A stretch of DNA of 64,000 bases from Oxalobacteraceae bacterium (GTDB lineage: Bacteria > Pseudomonadota > Gammaproteobacteria > Burkholderiales > Burkholderiaceae_D). The notes beneath the pieces are model-generated. The model had not been told where the DNA came from. It made no database searches and worked only from the letters and a program-made list of their open reading frames with translations. A program made the translations under genes and the position numbers. The stretch spans positions 57,772 to 121,771 of the forward strand of contig JAIXXZ010000027.1 in the NCBI GenBank assembly GCA_027490465.1. Direction: 5' to 3'. Positions 1 through 10,440 of the stretch are shown here, one piece after another; the first letter of the stretch is position 1, and each line of letters opens with the position of its first letter.

Positions 1-202
1 ATGATCAGCGCATTTTTCAATAGGAACCCACGCATCTGCGATGTCGTTTCTTCATGATCGTTTTAATACAGGACGCTCGCCGCAACTAGCAGGCGAATAC
101 CGCGAGCGATTGCGAACAACGACACGAATTTCAGTGAAGTAATTTTTCATCATACCGTAAGTCATAAATATTGATTTTCATCAATCGCATCACGGTTTGT
201 TA

Positions 203-332
203 GAGAGACGCTGAATAAACCCACTTATTATGGCGAGCCAGCGTCGATGTACGATGGAGCAAGCAAAATCAAGGGTTTGATGCCATTGCCCTCGGCACAA
301 AAATTTCTGAATTTATTTGATCCGTATTTTCC
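203..332 (+). repeat. MITE-like dispersed element, copy 1 (about 130 bp)
   Basis: Aligns by eye over its full length to the reverse complement of 36020-36150 (AGACG..TGAATAAA...TGGCRAGCCAGCG...AAAATCAGGG.TTTG..GCCATT.......AAAAATTTC.G.TTTATT.GATC), with similar imperfect inverted ends. Confidence 0.6.
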
Positions 333-451
333 AAGCTGGCAAATTCATAGGGATGTTTTTATTTTCATATAAGCTTCACAGCCCCCCCCATTTTTTGTGC
401 ACACAGGATTGCTGTTGCCATTTACGATGAGCTCATCACGATTGAAAAATC

Positions 452-3028
452 TTGAAAAGAAGCCAACAGAAAGAGATGACAGAAGTTGATCCCAATGGCC
501 AATTCAGCCAGAGGCTTTCCTATCTCGAAAAAATTATCAACAATAGTCCTGTCATTTTCTTCATTTACGACTGCCATACAGCACGAGTTACCTACTGCAA
601 CAGCCGCGTCATCGATTTGTTGGGCTACTCATGCGACGAATTTCAATCGATGTCGCTGTATGGACCGGATGCCTTGATACACCCCGAAGATCAGTTCAAC
701 TTCCAGACCTGTATCGAGCAGATTTTCAAGCCGGACGGCGACAACGTTGGCGAGTTTGTGGGACGCTATCGTCAACAGCAAGGTCACTGGCTTTGGCTAA
801 AAGTACAGCTGTCCACATTCGCGCGAGACGACAATGAAAATCCGGCTCAATTGATTGGGACAGCGACTGATATCAGCCATGAGTTGCTAGCCCAAGAATC
901 ACTGCAGCGTCGTGTCGATCTACTTGAATTGACCCTAAACAGCATGTCTGAAGGCGTCATTGTTTGCGACGCAAACGGCGATCTTTTTATGGTGAATCAC
1001 TCTGCCCGACAAATACTGAAAACAGACTGGGCTTTGAGCTCTTTGTCCCATATTCGCGCTGCGTATGGCGCGTATCATGATTCAGAATCACTCGTGCCAT
1101 TTTGGCACCATCATCCTCTGGTCAGGGCGCTGGCAGGAGAGAAAGTCAAAGACCGAGACCTCTCGCTGTTCGATCGCAAGCGAAATCTGTCACTGACATT
1201 AAACCATGCCTCTGCGCCCCTGCTGGATGGGGCAGGCCAAGTGATCGGTGCGGTGGATGTTTTTCGTGATTCAACCGAGAAACATCGTACTTTCCATGAA
1301 TTGAAGCGCACTGAGGAGCAATTCCGACTTCTGGTGGAAGGCACCACGGATTATGCGATCTTCATGTTGGATAAGAACGGTCTTGTTGTTAGCTGGAATC
1401 CGGGTGCCGAACGCATACTTGGCTTTGGCAAATCAGAAATCATCGGAATACATCTGTCCGCATTTTTCTCGCCTGAGGACCAAGAAAAGGATGAGCCTGA
1501 ACGCAAGCTCAGACAAGCCAGTCAGGAGGGGAGGGTAGAGGAAGACGGCTGGCGCGTGCGTAAAGACGGCCATCGTTTTTGGTGTACCGGTGTGACAGGG
1601 GCGCTGCGTGATGCGGACGGCAATCTAAAAGGCTTCGTCGCAATCCTGCGTGACAATACCGAGCGACGATTGGTAGATCAAAACAATTTTTTTCTTGCCA
1701 ATCACGATGCACTGACTGGGCTACCGAACCGTGCCCGCTTTTTGGAGCGACTGTGTGAAGCACTGATCAATGCGGACCGCGACCGTACACGGGTGGCGGT
1801 GCTACTGCTCGATTTGGATCGATTCAAGGTGATCAACGATACACTGGGACATCATACGGGTGATCAATTTCTTAAATTGGTATCGAAGCGCTTGATGCAG
1901 TGTGTGCGGGAGACTGATACCGTGGCCCGATTGGGTGGTGACGAGTTCGTGCTAATTCTGACGCGGCTCAAATCTTTATCCTCTGCCGAGCTGATTGCTG
2001 AAAACATCATCCACGAGCTGAGCAAGCCATACGCTATTGATAATCATGAAATCAACAGCGGGGCCAGCATCGGCATTGCGTTCTACCCGCAAGATGGTGG
2101 TGACTCGGGTGAATTATTGCAAAAGGCTGATCTTGCGATGTATCGCGCCAAGGCCACAGGGCGAGGACGCTACCGCGTGTTTGCGCCTGGCATGATGACA
2201 GAAATACAGCAGCGTCGACAACAGGAAGAACAACTGCGATCTGCAGTTGCACAGGGTGACTTTGACCTTGTCTACCAGCCTCAGATCGATCTGGAAACGC
2301 TACAGATTACTGGGGTAGAGGCCTTGCTTCGATGCCGCAACTTACAACTAATGGCGCTGTCCACTGCGCAGATCATTACGCTGGCAGAGGAAATGGGATT
2401 GATCGTCGGCCTTGGGGCCTGGGTACTTGATTCGGCCTGCAGCCAGCTTGCACACTGGCGTTCTTTGGGCGCATCTGGCGCGTCCAGCCTGCCCGAATTG
2501 TCCGAGTTAAAGGTCGCGGTGAATATCGCTCCGGCTCAATTATTGGCAGATACCTTCATCGACAGCTTGAAAAACACACTGCATCAGCACGGCTTGCCTG
2601 CAACTGCATTGGAAATCGAAATCACCGAAGCCTCTCTGGTCAGCGCAATCACATCGGAAAGTCGGGTGGTTGATGAACTTAAATCACTCGGCGTCTCCGT
2701 CAGCATCGACGACTTTGGGGCAGGCATGTCCAGTCTGTCGTATCTCAAGCAATTTCCGGTCGATGTGCTCAAGCTGGATCCCGGCCTGATCAGCAATCTG
2801 CCTCGCGATCAGGAGGATGCCGCCATCGTGTCTGCCATCATACGTCTGGCCAGCGATTTGCATATCAAGGTGGTCGCCGAGGGCGTTGAGAATTTCGATC
2901 AACTTGGCTTCCTCAGATCAACCCCCTGTCATTGCGTTCAGGGTTTTCTGTTCAGTGAAGCGGTGAGGCCAGACAAATTCGTGCAGCTCCTGCAAAACCG
3001 CAAATCCGGGGGGCGCATCATTCACTAA
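452..3028 (+). CDS. PAS domain diguanylate cyclase/phosphodiesterase (PAS-GGDEF-EAL); TTG start at 452 or ATG at 476
   Basis: PAS-like repeats, RLGGDEF motif, EAL domain (VEALLR, SIDDFGAGMSSL, VVAEGVE). Confidence 0.93.
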   Translation: MKRSQQKEMTEVDPNGQFSQRLSYLEKIINNSPVIFFIYDCHTARVTYCNSRVIDLLGYSCDEFQSMSLYGPDALIHPEDQFNFQTCIEQIFKPDGDNVGEFVGRYRQQQGHWLWLKVQLSTFARDDNENPAQLIGTATDISHELLAQESLQRRVDLLELTLNSMSEGVIVCDANGDLFMVNHSARQILKTDWALSSLSHIRAAYGAYHDSESLVPFWHHHPLVRALAGEKVKDRDLSLFDRKRNLSLTLNHASAPLLDGAGQVIGAVDVFRDSTEKHRTFHELKRTEEQFRLLVEGTTDYAIFMLDKNGLVVSWNPGAERILGFGKSEIIGIHLSAFFSPEDQEKDEPERKLRQASQEGRVEEDGWRVRKDGHRFWCTGVTGALRDADGNLKGFVAILRDNTERRLVDQNNFFLANHDALTGLPNRARFLERLCEALINADRDRTRVAVLLLDLDRFKVINDTLGHHTGDQFLKLVSKRLMQCVRETDTVARLGGDEFVLILTRLKSLSSAELIAENIIHELSKPYAIDNHEINSGASIGIAFYPQDGGDSGELLQKADLAMYRAKATGRGRYRVFAPGMMTEIQQRRQQEEQLRSAVAQGDFDLVYQPQIDLETLQITGVEALLRCRNLQLMALSTAQIITLAEEMGLIVGLGAWVLDSACSQLAHWRSLGASGASSLPELSELKVAVNIAPAQLLADTFIDSLKNTLHQHGLPATALEIEITEASLVSAITSESRVVDELKSLGVSVSIDDFGAGMSSLSYLKQFPVDVLKLDPGLISNLPRDQEDAAIVSAIIRLASDLHIKVVAEGVENFDQLGFLRSTPCHCVQGFLFSEAVRPDKFVQLLQNRKSGGRIIH

Positions 3029-3077
3029 GCTGCCTGAATATCGGTGTGCTGTCATCTGCCTGACAGTCCGTGCCCAT

Positions 3078-5222
3078 GTGAATGCAACCCCAAGTCAAGC
3101 CATTCCACTTCTCAAGCCCGGCCATAATTGCTGGTGTATCGCGCACGCCCATCATTTTTCCATGTTGCTGGACGCGCAGATTTATTTCGAAGCAGTACGA
3201 GCAGCGATTCGACGCGCCAGACGCTGCATTTTCATTCTGTCCTGGGACATAGACAGCCGCATGTGCCTGGTGCCCGAAGGGGCGGGAGATGGCTATCCCG
3301 AGCCACTTGGCGATTTTCTGCATGCGGTCGTAGCGGAGCGTCGTGATCTGCATGCCTATGTGCTGAACTGGGATTTCACCATGCTCTATGCGATGGAGCG
3401 CGAATGGCTGCCCGCCTATCACCTTGGCTGGCGCACACACCGGCGTTTGCATTTTTTGATGGATGGAAGACATCCTGTCGGTGCCAGTCATCATCAGAAA
3501 GTCATTGTGATTGATGATGCACTTGCTTTCGTCGGCGGCTTGGATCTGACCAGTGCGCGTTGGGATACGCCGGCGCACGCTGCAGTGGATGTTCGGCGCC
3601 AGGATGTCGATGGCAAAGCTTATGCGCCGTTTCACGACGTACAGGCTGCCGTCGATGGTGATGCTGCCCGGGCACTCGGGGTATTGTGCCGCGATCGCTG
3701 GCGACGAGCTGGGGGCTGCGAGCCTGTCGAGGCCATCTCAGCCCGCATGAATGTGTGGCCTGATCGCCTGGACGCAGATCTGAGCGATGTGCCTGTCGCG
3801 ATTGCTCGCACCCTACCTGCCTTTGGCGGCAGGCCCAGTGTGAATGAGATACGTCAGCTTCATCTTGATGCGATCGCATCGGCACATGAGAGTCTTTTGT
3901 TCGAAAACCAATACTTCACCTCGGGACTGATCGCGGACGCGCTGGCACGACGTCTGGCCGAGCCGCTCGGACCTGAGGTGCTGCTCATATCGCCGAACAA
4001 GCAGAGTGGCTGGCTGGAGGAAGTCACCATGGGCGTGCTGCGCGCCCGGTTGCACGATCGCTTGCGCCGGGCTGATACTCACCATCATTACCGCATGATG
4101 TCTCCACAGCTTGATGGACCCGATGATGGCACTTTGAATGTTCATAGCAAAGTTTTTTTTGCAGATGATCGCTTGCTCAGTATTGGCTCAGCCAATTTAT
4201 CCAATCGGTCCATGGCTTGCGATACCGAGTGCAATCTTTGTGTCGAGGCTGTGGGTGAGGACCATCAACGCCGGCGCATCGCTGCCGGTATTGTGCATAT
4301 GCGCGCACGGCTGCTCGCTGAACATCTGGCCGAAGAACCCGAGGTCGTGCAGAAAGTTTTCAGCGAAAAAGGCTTACTGACCGCCGCGCAGCATCTGAGT
4401 CAGAGGCCACGATATCTGGTGGTGCTGGATCCAATCGCGGCACCGGAACTGGATGCCTTGATACCCCAACAATCGCTGTTTGATCCGGAAGAGCCTATTG
4501 ATCCTGAAGCGTTGATTACGCGCCTGGTTCCGCGTGAAAGTCGCGAGGCTTTGGTACGCCGATTGGTGGGACTGGTGATGCTCACCGCCTTACTGATTGC
4601 GGCTGTCATTATCTTGCGCACTACGCCGTTGCAAGCTTATCTGAACCTGCATGCCCTGGTTGTGTTCGCCGGCGATTTGCGCGAACTGGCATTGGCACCG
4701 CTCTGGATTGTGCTCGCCTTCGTGATCGGGGGACTGCTCATGGTTCCTGTCACCTTGCTGATCGCAGCAACGGGCATGGTGTTCGGCACCTTTCCCGGTG
4801 CCTGGTATGCGCTGGCGGGTGCGGTACTTTCCGCCGCGACTGGTTATCTGCTTGGCGAGATGCTGGGAAGAGATACCGTGCGTCGCCTGATGGGTGCGCG
4901 CATCAGGCGCTTGTCATTGCGCATTGCCCGACGCGGTGTGATTGCCATGATTATCGTTCGGACGCTACCACTGGCGCCGTACAGCGTGGTGAATATCGTA
5001 GCCGGTGCATCGCACATACGACAAAGCGATTTTCTGGTGGGTACGGTGATTGGCATGCTGCCAGGTATTTTTCTGACGACCACGTTTGCCGAGCATCTGG
5101 TCATGGCGATCTATCAACCCAGCCATCAGACGCTGGGTATTCTGATGATTGTCGTGCTGTTGCTGATCGCTGTGGCAATTGCCACGGCCAATATGATTCG
5201 ACGTCAGCAGCGCTACCGATAA
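3078..5222 (+). CDS. Phospholipase D / cardiolipin synthase-like protein fused to C-terminal VTT (DedA/TVP38) membrane domain
   Basis: Two HKD motifs (HHQKVIVIDDALAFVGGLD; HSKVFFADDRLLSIGSANLSNRS) followed by a multi-TM region with VTT-like GALLSAATGYLLGEMLGR / RTLPLAPYSVVNIVAGASHIR. Confidence 0.9.
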   Translation: MNATPSQAIPLLKPGHNCWCIAHAHHFSMLLDAQIYFEAVRAAIRRARRCIFILSWDIDSRMCLVPEGAGDGYPEPLGDFLHAVVAERRDLHAYVLNWDFTMLYAMEREWLPAYHLGWRTHRRLHFLMDGRHPVGASHHQKVIVIDDALAFVGGLDLTSARWDTPAHAAVDVRRQDVDGKAYAPFHDVQAAVDGDAARALGVLCRDRWRRAGGCEPVEAISARMNVWPDRLDADLSDVPVAIARTLPAFGGRPSVNEIRQLHLDAIASAHESLLFENQYFTSGLIADALARRLAEPLGPEVLLISPNKQSGWLEEVTMGVLRARLHDRLRRADTHHHYRMMSPQLDGPDDGTLNVHSKVFFADDRLLSIGSANLSNRSMACDTECNLCVEAVGEDHQRRRIAAGIVHMRARLLAEHLAEEPEVVQKVFSEKGLLTAAQHLSQRPRYLVVLDPIAAPELDALIPQQSLFDPEEPIDPEALITRLVPRESREALVRRLVGLVMLTALLIAAVIILRTTPLQAYLNLHALVVFAGDLRELALAPLWIVLAFVIGGLLMVPVTLLIAATGMVFGTFPGAWYALAGAVLSAATGYLLGEMLGRDTVRRLMGARIRRLSLRIARRGVIAMIIVRTLPLAPYSVVNIVAGASHIRQSDFLVGTVIGMLPGIFLTTTFAEHLVMAIYQPSHQTLGILMIVVLLLIAVAIATANMIRRQQRYR

Positions 5223-5251
5223 GTACACCGCTGCGCGCACCATGGCCCCTG

Positions 5252-5926
5252 ATGCTGGCCACCTGGAATATGCATGGGGCAGTGGGGCAGGACGGACGCT
5301 TCGATCCCTCGCGCATTGCCGAGGTACTCAAGGAAATGAATGCCGACATCATCGCCTTGCAAGAAGTACCTCTGGGCGGTCATCAGTGGCCGAATGTTTT
5401 ACATGGACTGGAGCGCGTGCTGGGGCTCGTGGGTGTTGCCGGCCCCACCTTTGATGTCAGCGGTCGCCACTTCGGCAACGCCATTCTTTCGCGCTACCCG
5501 ATATTAAGCACACGCAAAATCGATATCTCGTTTGGCAGCGTGGAGCCGCGCGGCGCACTGGATGCAGACATCTATTGTCATGGCTGTCGAATGCGGGTGG
5601 TGGCAACGCATCTGGGCTTGCGCGCTGCGGAGCGAACGGCGCAGGTACAACGCTTGTTGCGGTGTTTCGATACCGCAGAGATGCCGGTGATTTTGATGGG
5701 CGATGTGAATGAATGGTTCGTTTGGGGCAGGCCACTGAGGCATTTGATTTCGCATTTTCAGGCAGTTCCTGCACCAGCCACATTTCCGTCTACCTGCCCG
5801 GTGTTGGCACTGGATCGTATCTGGATACGGCCGCGTCATAGGCTGGTTCGGGTACGAGTACATCGCAGCCGGCTGGCGCGGATGGCTTCCGATCATTTGC
5901 CCTTACTGGCGTATATCAGTGCATGA
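5252..5926 (+). CDS. Endonuclease/exonuclease/phosphatase family protein
   Basis: ATWNMHG, LQEVP, MGDVNEW, SDHLPLLAYI motifs; directly downstream of the PLD-VTT gene. Confidence 0.88.
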   Translation: MLATWNMHGAVGQDGRFDPSRIAEVLKEMNADIIALQEVPLGGHQWPNVLHGLERVLGLVGVAGPTFDVSGRHFGNAILSRYPILSTRKIDISFGSVEPRGALDADIYCHGCRMRVVATHLGLRAAERTAQVQRLLRCFDTAEMPVILMGDVNEWFVWGRPLRHLISHFQAVPAPATFPSTCPVLALDRIWIRPRHRLVRVRVHRSRLARMASDHLPLLAYISA

Positions 5927-6013
5927 ACGGGTAGTGTTACCCGTAGCCGCGCCAAGCGATGGCGACGATCCGCAGTTAAAATCGCTGCTTTATTTCTTCT
6001 GATGTGATTCACG

Positions 6014-6883
6014 ATGATGCCACTCTCCCATCCCCGCGCTATCGCCCGTATCCTGCCTGCGATGAATACCTCCGACGGTGCCGGGGTGCGCCTTCGACGC
6101 AGCCTGGGCAGCGGGGAGGGAACGCGGCTGGATCCTTTTCTGATGCTCGACGAGTTTTCATCCGTTAACCCCGGTGACTACATCGCGGGCTTCCCATCGC
6201 ACCCTCATCGGGGATTCGAGACAGTGACGTACATCCTGGATGGCCATATGCGGCACGAGGATCATTTGGGCAATCAGGGTGATCTCAAAAGCGGCGGAGT
6301 GCAGTGGATGACCGCCGGTCGCGGCATCATTCATTCCGAGATGCCGCAACAAGAAGAAGGGCGCATGCGCGGCTTTCAGTTATGGATCAATCTGCCCGCA
6401 AAAGAGAAAATGAAACCGGCCGGCTACCGCGACATTCCGCCCGAAGAAATACCGGTACATAGTCTTCCGGCGGGAGGCCAGGTCAAGGTGATTGCGGGCC
6501 GTTTGCAAACCGATGATGTCGCGCTGGCGGGACCTATCAACGGCGTGTCCACCGAGCCTTTGTACCTTGATGTCGCCCTGCCTGCTGGCGCCACCTTCAG
6601 TCAGCGCATGACAAGAGGTCACAATGCGATGGCTTACCTCTTCGAGGGCAATCTACGACTCGCAGGCAGTGCAACTCTGTTAGCGAATCACAGTGCAGCG
6701 ATACTGAGCGATGGCGACCATGTTGAATTTGTCGCTGGTGATGAGGGTGCGCGCTTTTTGTTATTGTCAGGGCGGCCTTTGGGCGAACCTGTTGTTCAGT
6801 ATGGTCCGTTTGTGATGAACACCGTAGCTGAAATCGAGCAGGCGATTCATGACTATCAGACAGGTCGGCTCACCGAAGCATAA
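6014..6883 (+). CDS. Pirin family protein
   Basis: Pirin signature: FPSHPHRGFETVTYILDGHMRHEDHLGNQGDLKSGGVQWMTAGRGIIHSEMP. Confidence 0.95.
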   Translation: MMPLSHPRAIARILPAMNTSDGAGVRLRRSLGSGEGTRLDPFLMLDEFSSVNPGDYIAGFPSHPHRGFETVTYILDGHMRHEDHLGNQGDLKSGGVQWMTAGRGIIHSEMPQQEEGRMRGFQLWINLPAKEKMKPAGYRDIPPEEIPVHSLPAGGQVKVIAGRLQTDDVALAGPINGVSTEPLYLDVALPAGATFSQRMTRGHNAMAYLFEGNLRLAGSATLLANHSAAILSDGDHVEFVAGDEGARFLLLSGRPLGEPVVQYGPFVMNTVAEIEQAIHDYQTGRLTEA

Positions 6884-7983
6884 TCAACACTGAAGTCATG
6901 CGCTGCCTTGGCCGCATCGATGATACCTTCGGCAGCCGATTCGAAAGAATACGGCTTCACCAGCAGTAAAGAACGCTCACCCATTGCCTCTAATCGATCG
7001 GAATTTTCCAACAGCTTGAGCGCACAATCCGTCCAGGCCTGACTATCCAGTGGGCGCACGTAGCCATTATGTTCGTCAACGACCAGCTCGCCGACCACAC
7101 CGGCATGCGGCGAAACAATGACGGGCAAGCCGGCGGCACAGGCTTCGTTGGCCACCACACCCCAGACATCGGCGCGGGTGGGAAACAGAAAAATCTTCGC
7201 AGAGCGATACAGATCAGGCAGCTCAGCCTGACTGGCAAAGCCATGAAAATGCACAGAGAGATGATGATCGATTGTCTTTGCACGCCTGCGAAGCGCATCC
7301 TCCTCGCTGCCTGAGCCTACATACAGCAGCGTCAGCCGACGGCCCAGCCTTTGGGCGCATTGCAACGCAACGTCCATCGCAAATTCAGGCTGCTTGCCAG
7401 ATTCAAGTCGGCCTGAAACGATGAAATCCCAAGTTTTTTCTGCACTAGCATCGTGATGTTGAAAGCGTGTGTTGTCCACGGCAAGGCAGGATCGAAAGCA
7501 GCGCGCGGCGGGTACATGGTAGCTTCGGTAGAGCGCCAATCCGCCCTGACTGGCTGCGATAAAAGCCCCTGCGCGTTGATAAACATAGCGCCGAAGATAC
7601 ACATGCAAGGCGCTCAATGACTTTTCCGATTGCAGTGTGCCATCTGTCATCGCGATGTACGCGCGTCGCATCAGGCGTGTCCATGCAAATGCATAAAGGT
7701 GCGTCGGATTGAAACCATTACCCAGAACCACATCCGGCCTGAAGCGCGACAGCGCCAGCAATACATCGGGATTATTGTGGATGTAACGCCCTTGCACCGT
7801 TCTTATTCGCTCTCGCAGAAAAACATGATCGAACGCGACAGGTGGCAGATCCCACAGGCGATTGGGCTCGCGGCGGCAGCAAAAAATGACTTGCAGGCTG
7901 ATCTCGGGGTTGCGGGCAATCAGATTAAAGACAGGAATACGATAGGGCGGCGGTTCATTGACGACTATGGCGAGTTTCAGCAT
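6856..7983 (-). CDS. Glycosyltransferase family 4 (group 1)
   Basis: GT-B C-terminal motif: IFLFPTRADVWGVVANEACAAGLPVIVSPHAGVVGELV. Confidence 0.88.
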   Translation of the reverse strand: MLKLAIVVNEPPPYRIPVFNLIARNPEISLQVIFCCRREPNRLWDLPPVAFDHVFLRERIRTVQGRYIHNNPDVLLALSRFRPDVVLGNGFNPTHLYAFAWTRLMRRAYIAMTDGTLQSEKSLSALHVYLRRYVYQRAGAFIAASQGGLALYRSYHVPAARCFRSCLAVDNTRFQHHDASAEKTWDFIVSGRLESGKQPEFAMDVALQCAQRLGRRLTLLYVGSGSEEDALRRRAKTIDHHLSVHFHGFASQAELPDLYRSAKIFLFPTRADVWGVVANEACAAGLPVIVSPHAGVVGELVVDEHNGYVRPLDSQAWTDCALKLLENSDRLEAMGERSLLLVKPYSFESAAEGIIDAAKAAHDFSVDYASVSRPV

Positions 7984-9157
7984 GGGTCAGATGGGTTGTC
8001 AGGGGCAGGGGGGCGGGGTTCACTGCTTCATGGTAGATCTGAATGAGCTGCTCATAATTGCGCTCGGGCGTATACGAGTTGAGATAGTTCTTGCGCGCGG
8101 CCATACCCATGCGCCGCATATGATCCGGATGCGATTCGGCATAGGCAATCGCTGAGGCCAGTGCGTTTGCATCATTGGGTGGCACCAGCAAGCCGTTCTG
8201 ACCGTGTTGTATGAGTTCGCGCAAGCCGCCATGGCGCGTGGCAATCACCGGTGTGCCACAGGCAAAGGCCTCGATCGCAACCAGACCAAAACTTTCCACG
8301 CCCGTACTGGGCATGACCAGATAAGCTGCGTTGTTGAGCTTCTGGCGCAATACCTCCGAAGACTGAAAGCCGCCATAGCGCAAACGCGGCGAGTCTTCGA
8401 CCAGGGCCTGAAGTGGCCCCTTGCCAAACACATCAATCACATGCGTCGGTAATTTGTCGAGCGCATTGATGAGTACCTCGATACCTTTTTCCGTGGACAG
8501 CCGCCCTATGAACAGACCACCTCGTCGATGCTGCCATTGCGGCGCTTGGTGTGATTCGACGAAATTAGGTTTGATACGCAGCTTGTCCATGGGCAGACCT
8601 CCGCGTGCAAAGATCTCGCGGCATAGCTGATTAAGGACTATGAAGCGACTGATCTGCTGATGCCAGATGCCTCTCAAGCGCTGCCCCATCAACATGGTCG
8701 ACGTCAGCGCTGTTTGTGACAAAGACTGCCTGTAACATCGATGGACGATGGCCCGCCAGGGCAGCTTGCCTACGCAGTCTTCGCAGTGCTTGCCTTCGCG
8801 CAGCAGCATCGCCTGCGGACACACCAGTCGAAAGTTATGAAGCGTCTGCACAACAGGAATCCTGCACTTTTTTGCGACGCCGTAGAGCGAGGGTGAAATC
8901 AGCGGGAAGGTATTGTGCGCATGGATCAAGTCGGGTGAAAACTGCTGGTGAATTTTTTGCAGCTCTTGCACCGTTTGCCGCGACCAAAAGGTCGTTTTCG
9001 CTGCCTCGAATGGCGTCAGATACTGGATTTCCGTATTGTCGCGGCTGTAAACCCATACTTGATGACCGCGCTGCCGCAGCAGATTTACCTCAGCATCGAC
9101 CACCGTGTCCTCGCCACCCCGATACAGGTAGCGGTTGTGCGCAACGAGAATTTTCAT
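7955..9157 (-). CDS. Glycosyltransferase family 4 (group 1); start probably at MKILVAHNRY
   Basis: N-terminal MKILVAHNRYLYRGGEDTVV and C-terminal STGVESFGLVAIEAFACGTPVIATRHGGLRELI; the ORF-track start at 9292 is a non-conserved extension. Confidence 0.88.
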   Translation of the reverse strand: MKILVAHNRYLYRGGEDTVVDAEVNLLRQRGHQVWVYSRDNTEIQYLTPFEAAKTTFWSRQTVQELQKIHQQFSPDLIHAHNTFPLISPSLYGVAKKCRIPVVQTLHNFRLVCPQAMLLREGKHCEDCVGKLPWRAIVHRCYRQSLSQTALTSTMLMGQRLRGIWHQQISRFIVLNQLCREIFARGGLPMDKLRIKPNFVESHQAPQWQHRRGGLFIGRLSTEKGIEVLINALDKLPTHVIDVFGKGPLQALVEDSPRLRYGGFQSSEVLRQKLNNAAYLVMPSTGVESFGLVAIEAFACGTPVIATRHGGLRELIQHGQNGLLVPPNDANALASAIAYAESHPDHMRRMGMAARKNYLNSYTPERNYEQLIQIYHEAVNPAPLPLTTHLTHAETRHSRQ

Positions 9158-9312
9158 CCTAAGGCCACAGGCATGATCAGTGAAAAATGATCCTACGGGC
9201 TTGTGAGGATGGCATGGTGAGGTCACGCAAATGGATGGGATATCATCAACTGCAAACGGCTGGCAATGCCAAGAACCTCTGACAATTCTCATTTATCTTC
9301 ATCAGGACAGAC

Positions 9313-9996
9313 ATGAACCCATTGGACTTTTCAGGTAAGCGCGTGCTCATTACACAGGCAAACGACTTCATGGGTCCCGTCCTGGTGGACGTTTTCCGCG
9401 AGCTGGGCGCATCCGTTATCGCTGACGGCGGCTCACTTGAGGCAATTGATCGACCGGCGGACCTCGTTGCTGAAGCGGGCCAAATCGACATTCTGATTGC
9501 CAATCTGGGGGTTCCCGCAGCTGCAACGCCCGTAGCCGATGCGGGCGAGGATGAATGGCGTCATGCCTTTTCGCACATGGTTGATCCTTTGCCTCGGTTG
9601 GTTCGTGCGGTACTACCGCAGATGCGTGCCAAAGGCAGCGGGAAAATTATTCTGATCGGTAGCGCCTCAGCGCTGCGCGGGATCAAACGGGCATCGACTT
9701 ACAGTGCTGCACGCGGCGCGCAATTGGCTTACATACAGTCCGTGGGTGTCGAGCTGGCAGCAGCGGGCATACAAGTCAATGCGATTGCCCAGAACTTCGT
9801 CGATAACCCTACGTATTTTCCACCTGAGGTACAGGCCAATCCTGCATTCAAGGAAAGGCTAAAACGCGAAGTGCCTTTGGGCCGGCTGGTGAGCGCTCGC
9901 GAGGATGCGATGTTCGTGGCTTATCTGGCCAGCGTGCATGCGGACTGTTTTGTTGGACAAATCTTTCCGGTGTGTGGTGGCTGGGTGCCACGGTAG
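9313..9996 (+). CDS. SDR family oxidoreductase
   Basis: Rossmann-like N-terminus, ILIANLGVP, YSAARGAQLAY active-site region, C-terminal GQIFPVCGGWVPR. Confidence 0.85.
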   Translation: MNPLDFSGKRVLITQANDFMGPVLVDVFRELGASVIADGGSLEAIDRPADLVAEAGQIDILIANLGVPAAATPVADAGEDEWRHAFSHMVDPLPRLVRAVLPQMRAKGSGKIILIGSASALRGIKRASTYSAARGAQLAYIQSVGVELAAAGIQVNAIAQNFVDNPTYFPPEVQANPAFKERLKREVPLGRLVSAREDAMFVAYLASVHADCFVGQIFPVCGGWVPR

Positions 9997-10043
9997 TTGG
10001 CGCTGATGACTGCGAGGTTTTTCAGGCAAACAAGGAAAGACCG

Positions 10044-10195
10044 TGGATCCCAGCTTTCGCTGGGATGACGGTTGTTGTCGGGGCCGCTGTAAGATTCAAA
10101 GCGCCATCTCTGCGAGAACTTGGATGACGGTAGTTAGGTAGTTATTGAGGCGGCCATAAAATTCCCAGCGTCATCCCAGCGAAAGCTGGGATCCA
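10044..10195. repeat. REPIN-like pair of inverted REP elements
   Basis: 27-bp TGGATCCCAGCTTTCGCTGGGATGACG at 10044-10070 and its exact reverse complement at 10169-10195; each arm also contains a CCCAGC/GCTGGG palindrome. Confidence 0.85.
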
Positions 10196-10440
10196 GGCTA
10201 TTTGCCAGCTCACAGTCTGAGGAGACCCTTGAATTTCCACCGTAATACCAATGCAAACTGGGGGCCAACGACCACGAGCATTCCATCCATTTAAACCGCA
10301 TAATTTGTATTATGTAAAACGCCATATTGAATTAGAACAACCACCTGGTCTGGCAATAAGCTCGGAACTCAAGACCCAAATGGCCGCATCTCTCCCGCTC
10401 TCAAACGCGTCCATTGGGTCGGTGCATCTCGTGCTCAGAG

